This document shows, piece after piece, positions 24,412 to 36,685 of a stretch of 64,000 nt of DNA (positions within the stretch are counted from its first letter, which is position 1; each line of letters opens with the position of its first letter). Source of the DNA: Toxonevra muliebris (Eukaryota; Arthropoda; Insecta; Diptera; Pallopteridae); contig OY829326.1 of NCBI GenBank assembly GCA_963691655.1, positions 59,699,776-59,763,775 on the forward strand. Direction: 5' to 3'. Both the position numbers and the translations under genes were made by a program. The notes beneath the pieces are model-generated. The model worked only from the letters and a program-made list of their open reading frames with translations. It ran no database searches and was not told the origin of the DNA.

Positions 24412-25669
24412 AGGAGTGAGATCGAAAAAATCTTAACATATATAAAATTCAATAATTTTTGAACGGTTGATCTTAGAGTTTTGATTTTTTTTTATTTAAT
24501 TGATAATATTTTACAAATTACTGAAAAATATAACTTTTATAGTTCTAACCACTATTTATGAACTCGTGGACCTTTTTTGGTAAGCCTTCCATTAGAGATT
24601 TGATAGTTGTTTCAGACACCTTTTTGGAACAGTTTGCACATCTCCTTTTAAAATCTTCGATATTTTGGGACACCTTGTTTGTGCTCTTTAAGTTTCTTTT
24701 CACAAGAGCCCAATACCTCTCCACTGGTCTTAGCTCCGAACAATTTGGAGGATTGGCCTCTCTTGGTACAAAAACTATGTTTTTACTTCGGTACCACTCC
24801 AGAGCTTTCTTGCCGTAGTGACATGATACCAAATCGGGCCAAAAATATGTGGACACATTGTGCTCTCTTATGAAAGGAAGAAGTCTTTTTTTCAAACATT
24901 ATTTGATGTATATTTCGGTATTTATAGAGCCCACTGTAACAAATGACTTGCTTCTTTTGCCGCAACTGCATATAGCTTGCCATACCAGGAATTTTTTAGG
25001 AAGTTTCTTTTGCTTTTGGATTCTAAATTGTTCTTCGACATTTCCTCGAGCATCAGCAACATAAACATTTTGACCGATCCATTATATAACATGAATATTT
25101 TTGTATGAAATTCGATTTTGATTTCCGAGCCCTACTTTTGGCGTCTAAATTTTTTGCAGCATTCCTGTCTGGAACTTTTTGGACTTTGTATGTTTTCAAA
25201 CCTGCATTGGCTTTAACTTTTCGCAACAAGCAGTCAGAGCGCTGGGCTAACCGGGCAGCTTTTCTACCAGATGTGTTTGGAGATCTTTTCAATATACTTT
25301 CTATTTTCTTGGCTTTCCCAATATCATTTGGTCCTTGTTTTCTTCTCGAACCAGGTTTCCTATCGATGGTCAAATTCTCCTGAAACTGTTTCATAACATT
25401 GGAAACAGTTTGACGGCAGACCTTTAATCCTTTGGCCAATTTTTTGTAGGACCAATTTGGATTTTTTTGAAAATTTTTAATAATTTTAAGACGTACTGCT
25501 TTTTCTTCACTCATTTTGATCAAACTCACAATAAATCAACATAGTTGTCATTAAAAATAAAAACTGACATATTTTTCAAAGATAACTAGATCAAAAAAAT
25601 TTTCAAATTTTACACCCAAAAAAAATTATTAGGTAAAACGTGTGTTAAGATTTTTTCGATCTCACTCCT
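24412..25669 (-). mobile_element. ITmD37E-type (DD37E) mariner element with perfect 27-bp terminal repeats
   Basis: The ends at 24412-24438 and 25643-25669 are exact inverted repeats (AGGAGTGAGATCG then AAAAAATCTTAACA). Each is flanked by TA (24410-24411 and 25670-25671), the target duplication of the Tc1/mariner superfamily. The element is 1258 bp and is transcribed on the minus strand. It interrupts the reverse transcriptase of a LINE between codons for LIDT-I and R-YIKSK. Removing it restores an uninterrupted LINE frame there. Perfect ends point to a fairly recent insertion compared with the host LINE. Confidence 0.92.
24545..25529 (-). pseudogene. DD37E mariner transposase, broken
   Basis: The N-terminal frame starts at an ATG near 25529 (MSLIKMSEEK) and contains a helix-turn-helix: SYKKLAKGLKVCRQTVSNV. 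The middle resumes in another frame with ARGNVEEQFRIQKQ and FLVWQAICSCG. The C-terminal frame has FWPDLVSCHYG (about 24835) and ELRPVERYWALVKR (about 24725). From the D of WPD to the E of PVE there are 37 residues, hence DD37E, the ITmD37E family known from mosquitoes and other insects. The region of the first catalytic aspartate (IMD, about 25080) is disrupted by a frame change and an apparent short deletion. A stop codon lies at about 24904 (IYIK-stop-CLKKR). The copy should not make active transposase. Confidence 0.85.
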
Positions 25670-26105
25670 TATGCGTGTCTATTAATCTTTCAAATATCTT
25701 TAATAGAAAAGATGTGAGACTTATAGTTCTAAAGTCCTTTGCTTTGGCTTGAGATGGTTTACATCCTTTCGGGATAAAAACCACGTTCACTTCAATCCAT
25801 TGTTTCGGTATATATGTGAGACGTAAGTATGCCTCGAAAATGGGGCTTAGTCAAACGGTGAATTTGTCATCTAATTTTAGCATTTCAGCACAAATTATGC
25901 CAACAGGTTTAGGGGGCTTCAAAAGCTTGAAAGTGTGTATAGCCCATCGTATCCCATCTAAGGTAATTATTTCCGATGATGCACGTTTAGTGCTTATATT
26001 TTCAGCAGGAATCAGATTTGCTGTCTTTTCGCAGCATGGAAAGTGTGTTTCGATTAGGATTTCAATTGTCTCTGCACTAGATGTAGTATACGACTATACT
26101 AAGTA
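25670..26105 (-). pseudogene. LOA/I-like LINE, 5' part of the copy split by the mariner
   Basis: The minus strand reads an RT N-terminal segment (DGIRWAIHTFK, about 25950; position of the SPG.DG finger) and then LTSFLLKIFERLIDT (about 25700), the motif-1/2 region of LINE reverse transcriptase. It is continuous in frame with 24411 when the mariner is removed. The 5' limit near 26105 is not sharply defined. Confidence 0.75.
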
Positions 26106-27589
26106 AACAATTTGGAAGCCCATCATAATATCTGCAAGAAAAATGTTCAACTTCGAATAGTAGTTAAGGTCATTGAAGGTCAAAATCACCGAAGTCTTTG
26201 TTTGATGCTGTTATTTAATTAAGGTATCCAGACATTTTATTCTTAATATTCCCAAAGATAATACCAGATATTTTTGTTGGATAAATTCAAAACAATTACA
26301 TAGAAATGTAGAATTGCACAGAATAATAGACTTCAAATTCTAAGAACTTTTAAGTCAAAATCTAACTTGAATTATCTGGCATTAAAAAAAGTTAGTAATA
26401 ACCAGACAGAAATTTAAAAAACAATTAACTAAAAACAAAAAATAAAGAATAAAATTCTAATAGAAATTCTTAGCTTTAAATGCACTTAAATTAAGAATAT
26501 CATCATTGTCGTCTAGACATGACACTGAATCCGGTGAATCTTTGAATATATGAATCTGTCGTGTATTTAATTATGTACTAAGGCTGAAATATGTTCACAC
26601 TTTTTTCTACAATTTATTTCTATTTCTATTAAAAAATTTTGCTTTATTTCTTATCTTCTTTGCAGGATAATATATTGCAGCTACTTTCTCAACTAGAATG
26701 ATGATGATTGTGATTGTGATTATATAAATGAATTTGACAAATGTGAATGTGAATTTATATAAAACAAAAAAAATAAAATAAAAATATTCATGCAATTATA
26801 TATTCAAATTTGCCTGTATAAAGATAAAACAAAAATAAATAATTTCGCATATATAAAGTCTTAACTTTTTGGATTCTAGATCATAAAGGATAAAAAGTTT
26901 TAAGTGAAATTGAGAAGGAACACTTTGAACTTTTTTGCCTTTAAACTTGTTGATAATTGTTATGTTATTTCAATTCATTTGTTTGTAGTCTGTAAAAAGA
27001 AGTTAAAGAATTGCTTCGCATGCCTGAGAGTAAATATTTTATTATGTATCTGTGGTAAGCGAAGATTCCTTTTATAATGCTTATGAAAATACTAAAGTTT
27101 AATGTTAAATTATTTAGAAATCACTAGGCCTTTTGAAAATATGAAAAGCTAGCTTTACTATAATACTTCTTGGTTTCCTCGCTTTAGCTAGAATATTTGC
27201 TACGATGTGTCATTTTAGTAAATCATAAATGGGAGGAATTTCGGGGGAAAAAAATGCCTCTTTCCTAGCAACTCTAAGCCTCAAGTAAACTTTCAATAGA
27301 AAGGATTACCGGCTGCTGGTGGAATTATATGTATACAACTCACTAATTTTTCAGTATGTCTCACTTTTTGTGAATCCAGAGTTCAAATATTTAACACTGG
27401 CATATCGGAAACTCTGTGTGTCTAACGTATAAAAAAAGGAGTTCCTTAAGTACTGGGTTTTCAATTACCAAGGTGTAAGTACTTGGGAAAATAAAGTATC
27501 AGTGCTTTTCAGATATATAAATAAGTATTTGTGTGCAATTATCAGACATCATGTGGTAAGTATTAGGTAGTAGAACCTTAAGAAATTTT
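26106..27589. other. AT-rich spacer, no gene seen
   Basis: It has ATT-rich microsatellite-like runs (GATTGTGATTGTGATTAT at about 26706). From about 27440 there are a few TAAGTACTTGGG-like pieces resembling the tract at 30 kb, which may indicate that the R1-like LINE inserted into that tract. Confidence 0.4.
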
Positions 27590-29924
27590 CAACCTGGTTT
27601 GGCGCGACGTGGCTATATAGAATGGCTCAGCTGCTGTAATGGCAGCTCATGTCACCGCACTAATAGGAAATGCCTGCAACGCAACGATGCTCAGACGTTC
27701 TGGGACGTACACCAGTTTACTGGGGGTGGAACGCTGAAAAAGCCGCTATCAGGAAAAAATTCCACAAAGCGCGCAAGAAAGCGCAGAGAGCCCGCTCTCT
27801 CCCCACATGTGATGCACTTCGTTCCGACTACAAAATAGCAAGAGCTGTGCTGAAAATTGCCATCGAAGCAAGTAAATACGCTTGATGAAAAGCTTCTACG
27901 ATGATGAACAAACTCAGAGGTCCGAGGCCTCCACAGCCGACTTGCTCAGCGCTTACGTAGACGGTGGTAGCTGAACAGACCGTAGGAACAGTTCGCCCCC
28001 AAACTGAAGCCAACACACTTGTGTACATACATCACCACCATCGATGTACTTGAAATACTGCGAAGGATCGCTGACAACAAGGTCCCGAGACTAGATGGGA
28101 CTCCCAACATTATGGCTAAAACAGCGAAAAATACAAGACTAGAGTTATTCCCCAAACTTTTCGGTACCTACCTGAAAGAGGGCGTATTCCCACACCCATG
28201 GAAATGTCAACGATTGGGACTCCTGCTAAAGCAGGAAAGCTGCCGGAACAACCGTCATCATACCGCCCGCTTTGAATGTTGGACACACTTAGAAAAATTC
28301 TTGAACTCATCAGCGACAGGCTCCAGGAATTCCTTAAGAAACCGGGTGGCCTTTCAGAGTTCCAGTTCGGCTTCAGTAGAGCGCGTTCCACAGTCGACGC
28401 TATACAAACAGTAATAAACATTGCTCACGAGGCCACCAGTGATAATGTTGGAGAAGTGACAAAAAGAAGTATTGCGCTGTTGTGATGCTGGACATAAAAA
28501 ACGCCTTCAAATCTGCGAGCTGTCCCTAGATTATGAGTGCGTTGCAACGGAGGTGTACATAGGGCTCCGTGCTCGATCCCGCAATGTGGAATGCAAAGCA
28601 CCATGGAATTTTTAAAGTTGATCTTTTCCGATCCGAAGGTGCCACACTCGTCGGATATGCCAACGACATAGCTATGGTAGTAGTCGCCAAACACCTGGAC
28701 TTACTCCAGGCTAGATGCAACGATGAAATTGCGAAGGTGGGAAGATGGCTAAATAGCTCGAGACTAAAATTGGCTGCCCAAAAAGCGGAGGTCGTGCTAT
28801 TGAGCACAAGGAAACACCGCGAAGAGCTGGTAATCACAGTTGGGGATCACTGTACTCATCGATACAAGGATGACATTTAAGGAGCAAGCACTTAGAAGCC
28901 CTCAGTGGTAAAGCGGCTAGAATAACCGGAACGCTAACACGCATTATGTGGAACATCAAAGACCTCGAGAGGGCAGGCGTTAGCTGCTTTTAATGGGGAT
29001 ATGGTATGCAGCACCCATCTGGGTGGATGCAAAGAAGGCACATCTGAAGGGCATTTGCTCGATTTATAGGCTAATTGCACTGAGGGTACCCAGCGTCTAT
29101 CGTACGGTTTCGGACGACGCCATTTGCATTATAGCAAGAAAAGTGCCCATTGCCTTTCTAGCAATAGAGATGAAGTGTCTTTATAGTATAACTGGAGAAA
29201 GGCTTACGAAAGTAAGGAAAACTGAAGAGAGAAAGCGTACCATTATGGGGATGGCAGCAAAACTGGGAGCAGTCCGAAAAGGGTAGCTGCACCTTTAATC
29301 TAATTCCTAATATAACAATGTGAATGGATCGCAAACATGGAGAAGTCGATTACTTCGTTACCCAAATGCTCAGTGAGCATGGGTGTTTTAAACAATATCT
29401 ACATAGCTTTAAACTTGAAGACGACCCGTTTTTCTCGAACACCGAGGACTTGGCGCACATCATATTCCACTGCCCACGCTTCAACAGCCTCAGGGAGGAA
29501 CTAGAGAGAGCTTTTGGAGAACCCACCACAGTAGCCAACTGGACAGCACAAATGTGCGAAACTGTAGAGAAGCGGATTGCAGTATGTAAGATGGCGAAGA
29601 ACACTACAACATGATTGAGGAATGCGGAATCAGCACGTAAAGCCGAACGTACGCAACAAAATATCGCAAATACAGAAGACAATGTGTGATCTACCATAAA
29701 GAATTATTGGCACAAAACTTAGCTCCAAACAAATGAAGAGGACGGCATGTTATGATAATAATCGAGTAACAGCATAATGCTGAACCTGCTGGTAGTCTCG
29801 CGAGGAGAGTGGTAGAAGAGGAAGTAGTTGGTTTTAGTCGGTAGGAAGAATCCGACAAACCCGTAGAACTGGAGTTCTGTGGTATCTATGAAGATTTGCA
29901 CCTGCCAACGCACAAAAAAAAAAA
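27590..29924 (+). pseudogene. R1-clade LINE, long but decayed, with 3' poly-A
   Basis: Plus strand, in order: EILRRIADNKVPRLDGTPN (about 28050, RT finger), EFQFGFSRARSTVDAIQTV (about 28360), VGYANDIAMVVVAK (about 28650, the YADD box with Asn in place of the first Asp), WLNSSRLKLAAQKAEVVL (about 28750), APIWVDAKKAH (about 29010), then MLSEHGCFKQYLHSF and a C-terminal Cys/His region to about 29600. The wording matches the R1/RT1-like group. A non-coding 3' region ends in a poly-A run at about 29911-29924. Stops and frameshifts break it into at least six frames (about 27599, 28019, 28276, 28569, 28993, 29324). Catalysis is not expected. Confidence 0.85.
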
Positions 29925-30960
29925 AAGGGGGAGGGCGGGGGAGAGAAGAACCTTTTGAAAACATTAAAATTCTTGAATGTACTTGAAGCAATTAAATGTA
30001 CTTCAGATACTTGAAAATCCTTCAAGTTAATTGCTTAAAATACTTAAGAAATTAATGCACATGAAATACTTGAACGTGTACTTGAAATTATTTTCTAGTG
30101 CTAAAAATACTTAAACGTAAGTATTGGGAATATTGGAATGTACTTACTTAAAAAATTTATACATGAAATATTTATACGTACTTGAAAGAATTTAATACTC
30201 TAGAGATATTTGAACTTGATTGCCAATACTCGAGATTACTTTATAAATTACTAAAAATATTTCAACGTACTTAGTATACGTGAATGCACTGAAGATTATT
30301 GAATGCACTTTAGAATAGTTCAAAGGATAAACTGACCATAGTTTTATGTTTTTTGAATATTTAAAAGTACTTTGAACTGCTCATTAAAATTAAATTAAAA
30401 GTAGTAGTTTGTGGCAGTACTTTCCACAACTTAAAAGATTCGAATTTTTCGGGCATACCTGAGTTATTTGAGTAAGCTTGATATACTTGAAATCCGTAAA
30501 GGAAATATGCTCAAACGTACTTTAACTGAAAGCACTTGATATACTTTAAAGTCCTTTAAAGTACTCAAACTTACTTTATACCGCAGGAAATACTTGAACA
30601 TGCTTAGAATGCTTGAAAAATACTTTCAAGCAGTTAAAATACTTAGACTTACTTGGATTTGTTTTAAATACTTGAAAGTACTTTAAAATGCATATTTAAT
30701 TTATCTAAAATACTTGAAAGTACTTTGGATAAAGTATTTGAGTTACTTGAGAAAACCTTAAAGTGCTTAACATATCTGTAATTACATAAAATTATTGAAA
30801 TACTTCAGAGTATTTTAGCTTATTGCAAATACTTGAAATTACCCGTAAGTTTTTGAAGGTATTGCTATTTGATGCTGTGCACGTGATACGCAGATACTTA
30901 AAAATTTGTCAAAAATTATTTCAAGTATTAATTGTTTTGAAATGGCAGAATTATTTCGGT
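29925..30960. repeat. Degenerate tract rich in TACTTGAAA
   Basis: After a short G-rich stretch (29925-29945), variants of TACTTGAA, AATACTTGAA and ACGTACTT recur on the plus strand about every 15-40 bp until roughly 30960. No fixed longer period was found by eye. It resembles an old oligomer satellite, comparable in style to the array at 5.5 kb but with a different unit. Confidence 0.65.
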
Positions 30961-32744
30961 ACCGGCTCTTATACTTGAAATTATGTATATTTCTTTATTC
31001 TTAGTTATTGTACATTTTAACTTCAAATCAAGAAATTTGTTACTTTTAAATTCATTTTATTTCTTTTTAGATTAATTTTTAAAGCAACTAATAATTTCAG
31101 TGCTCCGGAAAAGTTTCCATAGTGCAGTGTTTCAAGTAATTCCACACCGAACTTTTTAATTACTCACTTCACTGACCAATTACATTTTGTTGCACGTCAT
31201 TTACGCTTTTTGCCAATATTTATCTGATTTTCTTTTCCCATTTCTTCTATTCTCTGCGAGTACATTATACCATCAGACGGTCGTCCTATTGCCACTGGAA
31301 CTTTATCAATTTTGAATTAAGCGAACAGAGAATGGGAGAGAGGAGGGAAAAAAACTGTTGCAATTTATTTGAATTTCAATAAGTTTTATTAGTAAATTTC
31401 TTATTGAAAGTGGCAACTTGTTGCATGTTGAAGTGAAAATGTCAGCAACAAAAAACAAAAATTCGTAGAAAAATAATTTGTATGCATAAGAAATGACAAA
31501 ATGAAAAACAAAAAAAAAAAAAAAAAATATTTTAATATTTATTGATTTTGTTTAAAAAGAAAATTTTATAACTAATTGATATTTAAGTTAGAAAAGTTTA
31601 TATATTGAGTTTTCTCCTTTTTGATGCTTGATATTTCTAATTGTAATTTAACCTTCAATTTTGAAATTAGAATTTAGTAACAGCTTGAAATTAGCAGCAT
31701 AATTTAGAATTTCACTATTTTTAATAATGTGGTAATGTTACTCAATGTTAGGGTAATGCTAAAACTAGACAAATTAAGTTGCATAGAAAATAAAATAACC
31801 AATTTCTGATAAGCTTTTGAATATGCACTCAAATAAATAATTTAATTCTACTTATTAGTTATTAGCTCAAATGTGAATGAACAATATTTCTATTGTATAG
31901 ACTTTAATTAGCCTACTGAAAATTAATCTATAGTTCATAAATGTAATTTTCATTTCACATGTAAGTTTAAACTTTTTGATGAATTCATTGCCTCTAATCA
32001 TGTGTTAGCATGTTAAAACTTAACTCATGGTTATCGAAGCAAAATTATTGCAAAGTTACAAAACCAGAAAAAAAAATAAATGAAATAAAATTCTAAATAC
32101 TGTAAGCAGTAAACTTTCGAAATACAAATAGGGGAAACACGGTAAGCTTTTTGTAAAAGAAAATTCATCAAAATATTTATCAAATGCATAGTGACTAGTG
32201 TGCTCGATTGCTATCCAGGGAGCCCCAGTTCCATGCTCGGCACTATCTATAATTGATATTGCCGGGTAAATTGTTCAAGAAACTTTAATTAAAATGATTC
32301 CATATCTCAGATTAGAGCTTTGAGACCTGGTGCTTGCTTGACATAATGAAATGTGAATAAGTACAACTCTTATTTATGTTGTTTGTATTTTTTATTAAAA
32401 TTTGTACTACCCAAACGAAACCAATTCCGAAGTTCCCCCTATTTCTTTCAAATTCATAATTTGTTCATTATGCATTTGCTCTCGTAGACAAATTGGCAAA
32501 ATTCACAATATCATTTTGTTTTTGATTATGACCATATATAGTACAATTTGTGGAGAAATTGAATGAATGAATGAATGAAAAAAGAAACCGACCTTCAACT
32601 TTTGCAAATAAATCTTCTTATGACATGCACACAAACTGATTGAGAAAATTGCACTGAAAAAATTATTGCACTGACTTCTTAAATTAAACCTAACAAGAGC
32701 TGAACGTAAAAAGTTTTAAAGTCACCATGTAATCCTTTCAGAAT
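30961..32744. other. AT-rich spacer, no gene seen
   Basis: It includes a poly-A run at about 31510 and GAATGAATGAATGAATGAA at about 32563. A weak tRNA-like stretch at about 32200-32260 was not accepted. Confidence 0.5.
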
Positions 32745-33432
32745 TCAATAAAGCCTCATGTTATGCTCCCATTGAGCCGAAACGAAACCACGGAAATGCA
32801 ACCCTGAATGCGTTGAAGTGAAACAAGATAGAGGGTTTTCCCTTGAGGACATAACAATTTTATATATTAATAAAACACAGAATTTTTTGAGATATTGAGT
32901 GCAAATTGTGGGTGTAGTGCAAGCATTACATTTATGAAATTCGATTTCGGTTGTCGGATTTCCTTGGATCCAATTTTTCACCACTATCGCCCATATTTCG
33001 ACCGGAACGTTGGCAATTTCGCGTTTCGTCTAAAGTTGCTGGCTTGTTGGCATAGACCAGTGACTTGATATAGGCCCCATAAAAAGAAATCCAATGGCTT
33101 TAGATCGCATGAACAACGCGGCCATTCCACCGGACCATTTCTCGAGATAACGCGTTCACCGAATTTGCCTTTCAATAAATTAATTGTGACGCGTGCTGAG
33201 TGACTAGTGGCACCGTCTTGTAGAAACCACAAATCGTTGATATCAAGTTCATCCAATTTTGGCCACAAATATTCTTCCAACATAACACGATAGCGCTCTC
33301 CATTGACAGTAACATGACGGTATTACGACCGAAAATTGGAGGAAGCGCCCTTAAAGTGGCGACCACCGACTCAGAATTTCGGTAGTAATTTTTAATAATT
33401 TCCAAACGTTGCTGGTTCGTGAACGTAACCAT
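32745..33432 (-). pseudogene. rosa-like DD41D mariner transposase, internally deleted
   Basis: The minus strand begins with MVTFTNQQRLEIIKNYYRN and RALPPIFGRN (33432 to about 33330), an N-terminal DNA-binding segment. It then jumps to LWFLQDGATSHSARVTINLL (about 33220), ISRNGPVEWPR and CDLKPLDFFLWG (about 33090). Between the Asp of QDG and the Asp of PLD there are 41 residues, giving a D41D spacing, the hallmark of the rosa family first described in a tephritid. About 150 codons, including the first catalytic Asp, are missing between the two parts, and a frame change lies near 33290. The C-terminal part continues in another frame to about 32930. I could not define the terminal repeats. Confidence 0.75.
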
Positions 33433-35129
33433 TGTGAAAATGTTGACTTTAACTAATCTTTTGACATTGACAGTTCATTAAAAAAGTTTAAAGGTGCGTT
33501 CATACAAAGAGACGAAATTGTTATGTCCCTAATGGAAAACTCTTTACAAATCAATTGACACTTTCTCCTATGCACTTTTATCTCATTGTTAAATATTTCG
33601 TTTATCATTTTGATTTTCTTGCATTCAAAATTTTTTTGAAAAGGGCACATACATAAAACTACTACACCATAAATTTTTTATTACGCATAGTTCAAGGTAA
33701 TTCCGGTATGCTGATGGGAATCGGTGAAAAGGTTTATTAGTTTCAAGCACCACAACTTTGACGTCTGAGCCACAGAGTTCTCCACTCTTCATGGTTCCTT
33801 TTTTTGCGGGTATTTTGATACAAATATCTTAAAAAAAATTTAAATTAAGTGTATATTTTGTAGTTCGTTAGCCCCATTACTTTTTATGAGGAATATTTTT
33901 GCTTGTAGGAACCATTTTATCTAAATTTGTACCAAAACTGCATACAAAGAGGGGGCAGGGGTCGAGTGGAAACAAAACGAAGAAGTTTACCTTAGATGCC
34001 AAAACTGTTGGACTTTAAAATAGTTAAATTATCCATAATTTTTAATTAATTCAAAACCGCAACCGTGAACACCGAGTAAAAATAAAATTGTGGCATAACA
34101 GTCTGTATTCATCTCTGATATAATTGATTAGGGCAGTGCCTTTTTTCGGAAATCCTCCATTTGTGGTGTCAGAAAATAGCAAATTCTTATTTGTTGTTCT
34201 GTTTAAGTCAATATATCTTTTCTTGACTCCTAAAAAATTGTTTGAGAATTCAATAAATTCTCTTTAAGCCAGACTAAACTTTTAAAAATTCAAGGAACTC
34301 TCCTCTGAACTCAACGAAAGAAACTGGCATTGTTTGATTCAACGTCAACAGCAGAAGAGAAATAGCAGACGATCAGCGCTTAACAGAAGCAATTAGATGC
34401 TAAATAGTATTTAAAAGGCACGGTCAGATAGAGATATGACTAAATAAATGATTTTAAGAAGCAAATAACTACATAACTAAATTACTGAAATTGCTGACCT
34501 GAAAACTCAGAAAAATAATATGATTACAAAAATGGCATCCAAATGGCAGTAGCTTTGCAAATAAGAAACACCCATCGACGCGTTTCTAACACACTCTGGC
34601 ATCAGCTTTTCGCTTTTTGCGTCCGCGAAATGCAATCAATGAAGATGCTGAACCCACGTTCTTAACATCCAGCAGGTCAGAAAAACGAGAGCAACTATAA
34701 AAAAAAAAATTTGTGTTTTAACTACGAAAAATGTTGTAAAATGTTCCTCGATCTCGAAGAAAGACTTTAAAAAGAAAGAGAGAGAGAGCGACTAGTGAGG
34801 GAAGCGGAGGTATGGACTCAGGTAGATAAATATGGTGCAGTAAAAGGCCAAATTCAGACCCCTCCCTGAAGTATTGTAATAGCAGCCTCAGAGTGTAAGT
34901 AAGTCTTTTGGGAAAGATAGAGATGTTAAGTGTGGATGCAGCTCCCACATACTAGATTGTAATGATAGTAATAAAAATGGTAAAAGACTCTTGTAAATAA
35001 AAAAAAAATTTTAGCATTTTGAAAATTCAATGATATTCCTTGAAAACCCAAAAAAAAATTATTTTGAATTGAAAACAGTGAAGGCTTTCTTAACCCTCTT
35101 AATCCTCTAAAAATTGTTGCCGTACGGGT
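33433..35129. other. Spacer, no gene supported
   Basis: It contains a GAGAGAGAGAGC run at about 34779 and G-rich GGGGGCAGGGG at about 33951. A coding-like minus-strand stretch at 34590-34690 (FSDLLDV...FRGRKKRKADARVC then stop) is too short to call. Confidence 0.4.
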
Positions 35130-35460
35130 CGTTGTTCTCGAATCTGTTTCTGATTTCCAAAATTAAGAAATTCAAAATGGCTGTTTGAGCTCGTAAAGTT
35201 TTAATAAAAATTTGTATATTTAGGTTTCTGAGCTCTCTGATTCCGAATCAGCTGTCAAATATCCGTATTCAAGATCCAAGATTGCGGATCCAATAGGGAA
35301 AACCAAATTCGTAAAATAAACTCTGCTCTAGAAGAAATTTGTATATGTAGGTTTTCAGCGACACTGATTTCGAATCTATTAACAGATTATCCAAAACTCC
35401 AGATGGCGGATCCAATATGGCAAAGGATATATTTAAAATTAAATCTGATTCTGATATACC
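35130..35460. repeat. Diverged 127-bp tandem repeat, about 2.5 copies
   Basis: TTTGTATATTTAGGTTTC at 35211 and TTTGTATATGTAGGTTTTC at 35338 lie 127 bp apart. Each is followed by a CTGATTxCGAATC segment and GCGGATCCAATA. An upstream partial unit covers about 35130-35210 (CTGATTTCCAAAATT, AAATGGCTG). Confidence 0.6.
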
Positions 35461-35689
35461 AATTTCTTAAGTTTACCAAAATTGAAATGTTCTACCGTTT
35501 CATAATTTTCAAGACATGCTTCACATAGATTCAATTCCTTGACATCGATTTTATTCGGAACTGTAACGAAACCTATGACGAGTCTAATCAAGAGTCTCAA
35601 ATCACATCTTCACCGACACAACAGATATTTAGATCTGTTTTGATAAGGAGAGTTAATAAACATCTTCGACTGTCTGTGACAGGAATTTT

Positions 35690-36330
35690 ATCCACACGCA
35701 TAATGGTGTCAAGTTTGAACCCCTGACGATAATACAGATTTCATCAGCGTAACCAACAGCAGGATGATCTGCACTAATAAGTTTCACCGGGAGTGAAACT
35801 CATTACGAGAAGTGAAGCTCATTAGAATAGCCATCCAAAGTGGCTCTAGTTGGCCTGCTTCTAAAACAGGATACAGTTCATTACAGTAAAGCTGGTCCCT
35901 TTACATTGAAGTGCGTTCATAATCTTGGCGAAAGACGGATTGTAAAATGCCCTTTCAATGTCCAGAAAAACTGCCCGGTCAATAATTTCCGTTAAAGCAG
36001 ATCCCGTAGATTTACCTCCCTGACGCCAACATGCCTGGCTGTCATAGAGCGGTCTTGGAACTAACTCAACAGTTTCCAACCAGATATAAATCAGTTTTTC
36101 AAGGCCTTTTAGAAGAAAAGATGAAAGACTAATAGTCCGGAGACTTTTCGGTTGGTCATAGGCAGATTTACCTGCTTTTGAGATAAATACTGCTTTAGTT
36201 GTCTTCTAGGCCTCCCGAATGTTGCCCAGAGCTATGCTAGCATTACAGATTTTAGTGAGAGGAGTCAGAATTATTTTCAAATCTCTTTGAAGAAGAATTG
36301 GATATGACGCGCTCAGAGGAACTCTGAAGC
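35690..36330 (-). pseudogene. LOA/I-like LINE reverse transcriptase fragment
   Basis: The minus strand contains SQACWRQGGKSTGSALTEII (corresponding to SQHAYR.GKS.ESAL), then VFLDIERAFYNPSF (about 35960), the RT motif that carries a catalytic Asp. The sequence toward 36330 reads as the finger region in broken frames. GYADEI-like coding near 35750 (on the minus strand) matches the YADD region. Only the central RT is left. Confidence 0.65.
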
Positions 36331-36486
36331 ATAAAATTTACCAGAGGAAAGGTTAAATAGAAAATTTCATAAACCCAAAACGAATTCTAGTTCTGCTTTG
36401 CCTATTTGATTTTGAATGTGTGTGTGCTCGGCTATATCTCTGTAGTCGGTAAGTAACAGCAACAACTCCTTCCTCTAGTAAATTTT

Positions 36487-36642
36487 ATGCTTCACTTTTC
36501 CTATGAGCGCATCATATATTCTGTCGAAGACTTATACGGAGACAAAGTCATAACAACTGCCGTAACCTTTGCTTTTGTAACAATCTTCTTCAAGGTTAGA
36601 AAGCTAAGCAAGAAAAGCATAAACATGCCGATTTATTGCTGA
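36487..36642 (+). CDS. Small ORF of 51 codons with a possible membrane segment, unrecognised
   Basis: An ATG frame reads MLHFSYERIIYSVEDLYGDK, then the hydrophobic VITTAVTFAFVTIFF, then a basic KVRKLSKK tail and a stop. A CCTCTAG acceptor-like sequence lies 7 bp upstream and AAG-GTTAGA is a donor-like site inside. The residue mix is more protein-like than most chance frames here, but I recognise no family. A frame this short may also arise by chance, and there is no sign of transcription. Confidence 0.25.
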   Translation: MLHFSYERIIYSVEDLYGDKVITTAVTFAFVTIFFKVRKLSKKSINMPIYC

Positions 36643-36685
36643 CAATGGCCAGCAATAATCAAATTATTAGTAGCCAAATGAAACT

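Noticed and set aside
32200..32260. tRNA-like stretch with a possible A box and a weak B box
   Set aside because: The B box is too far from consensus and no stems fold.
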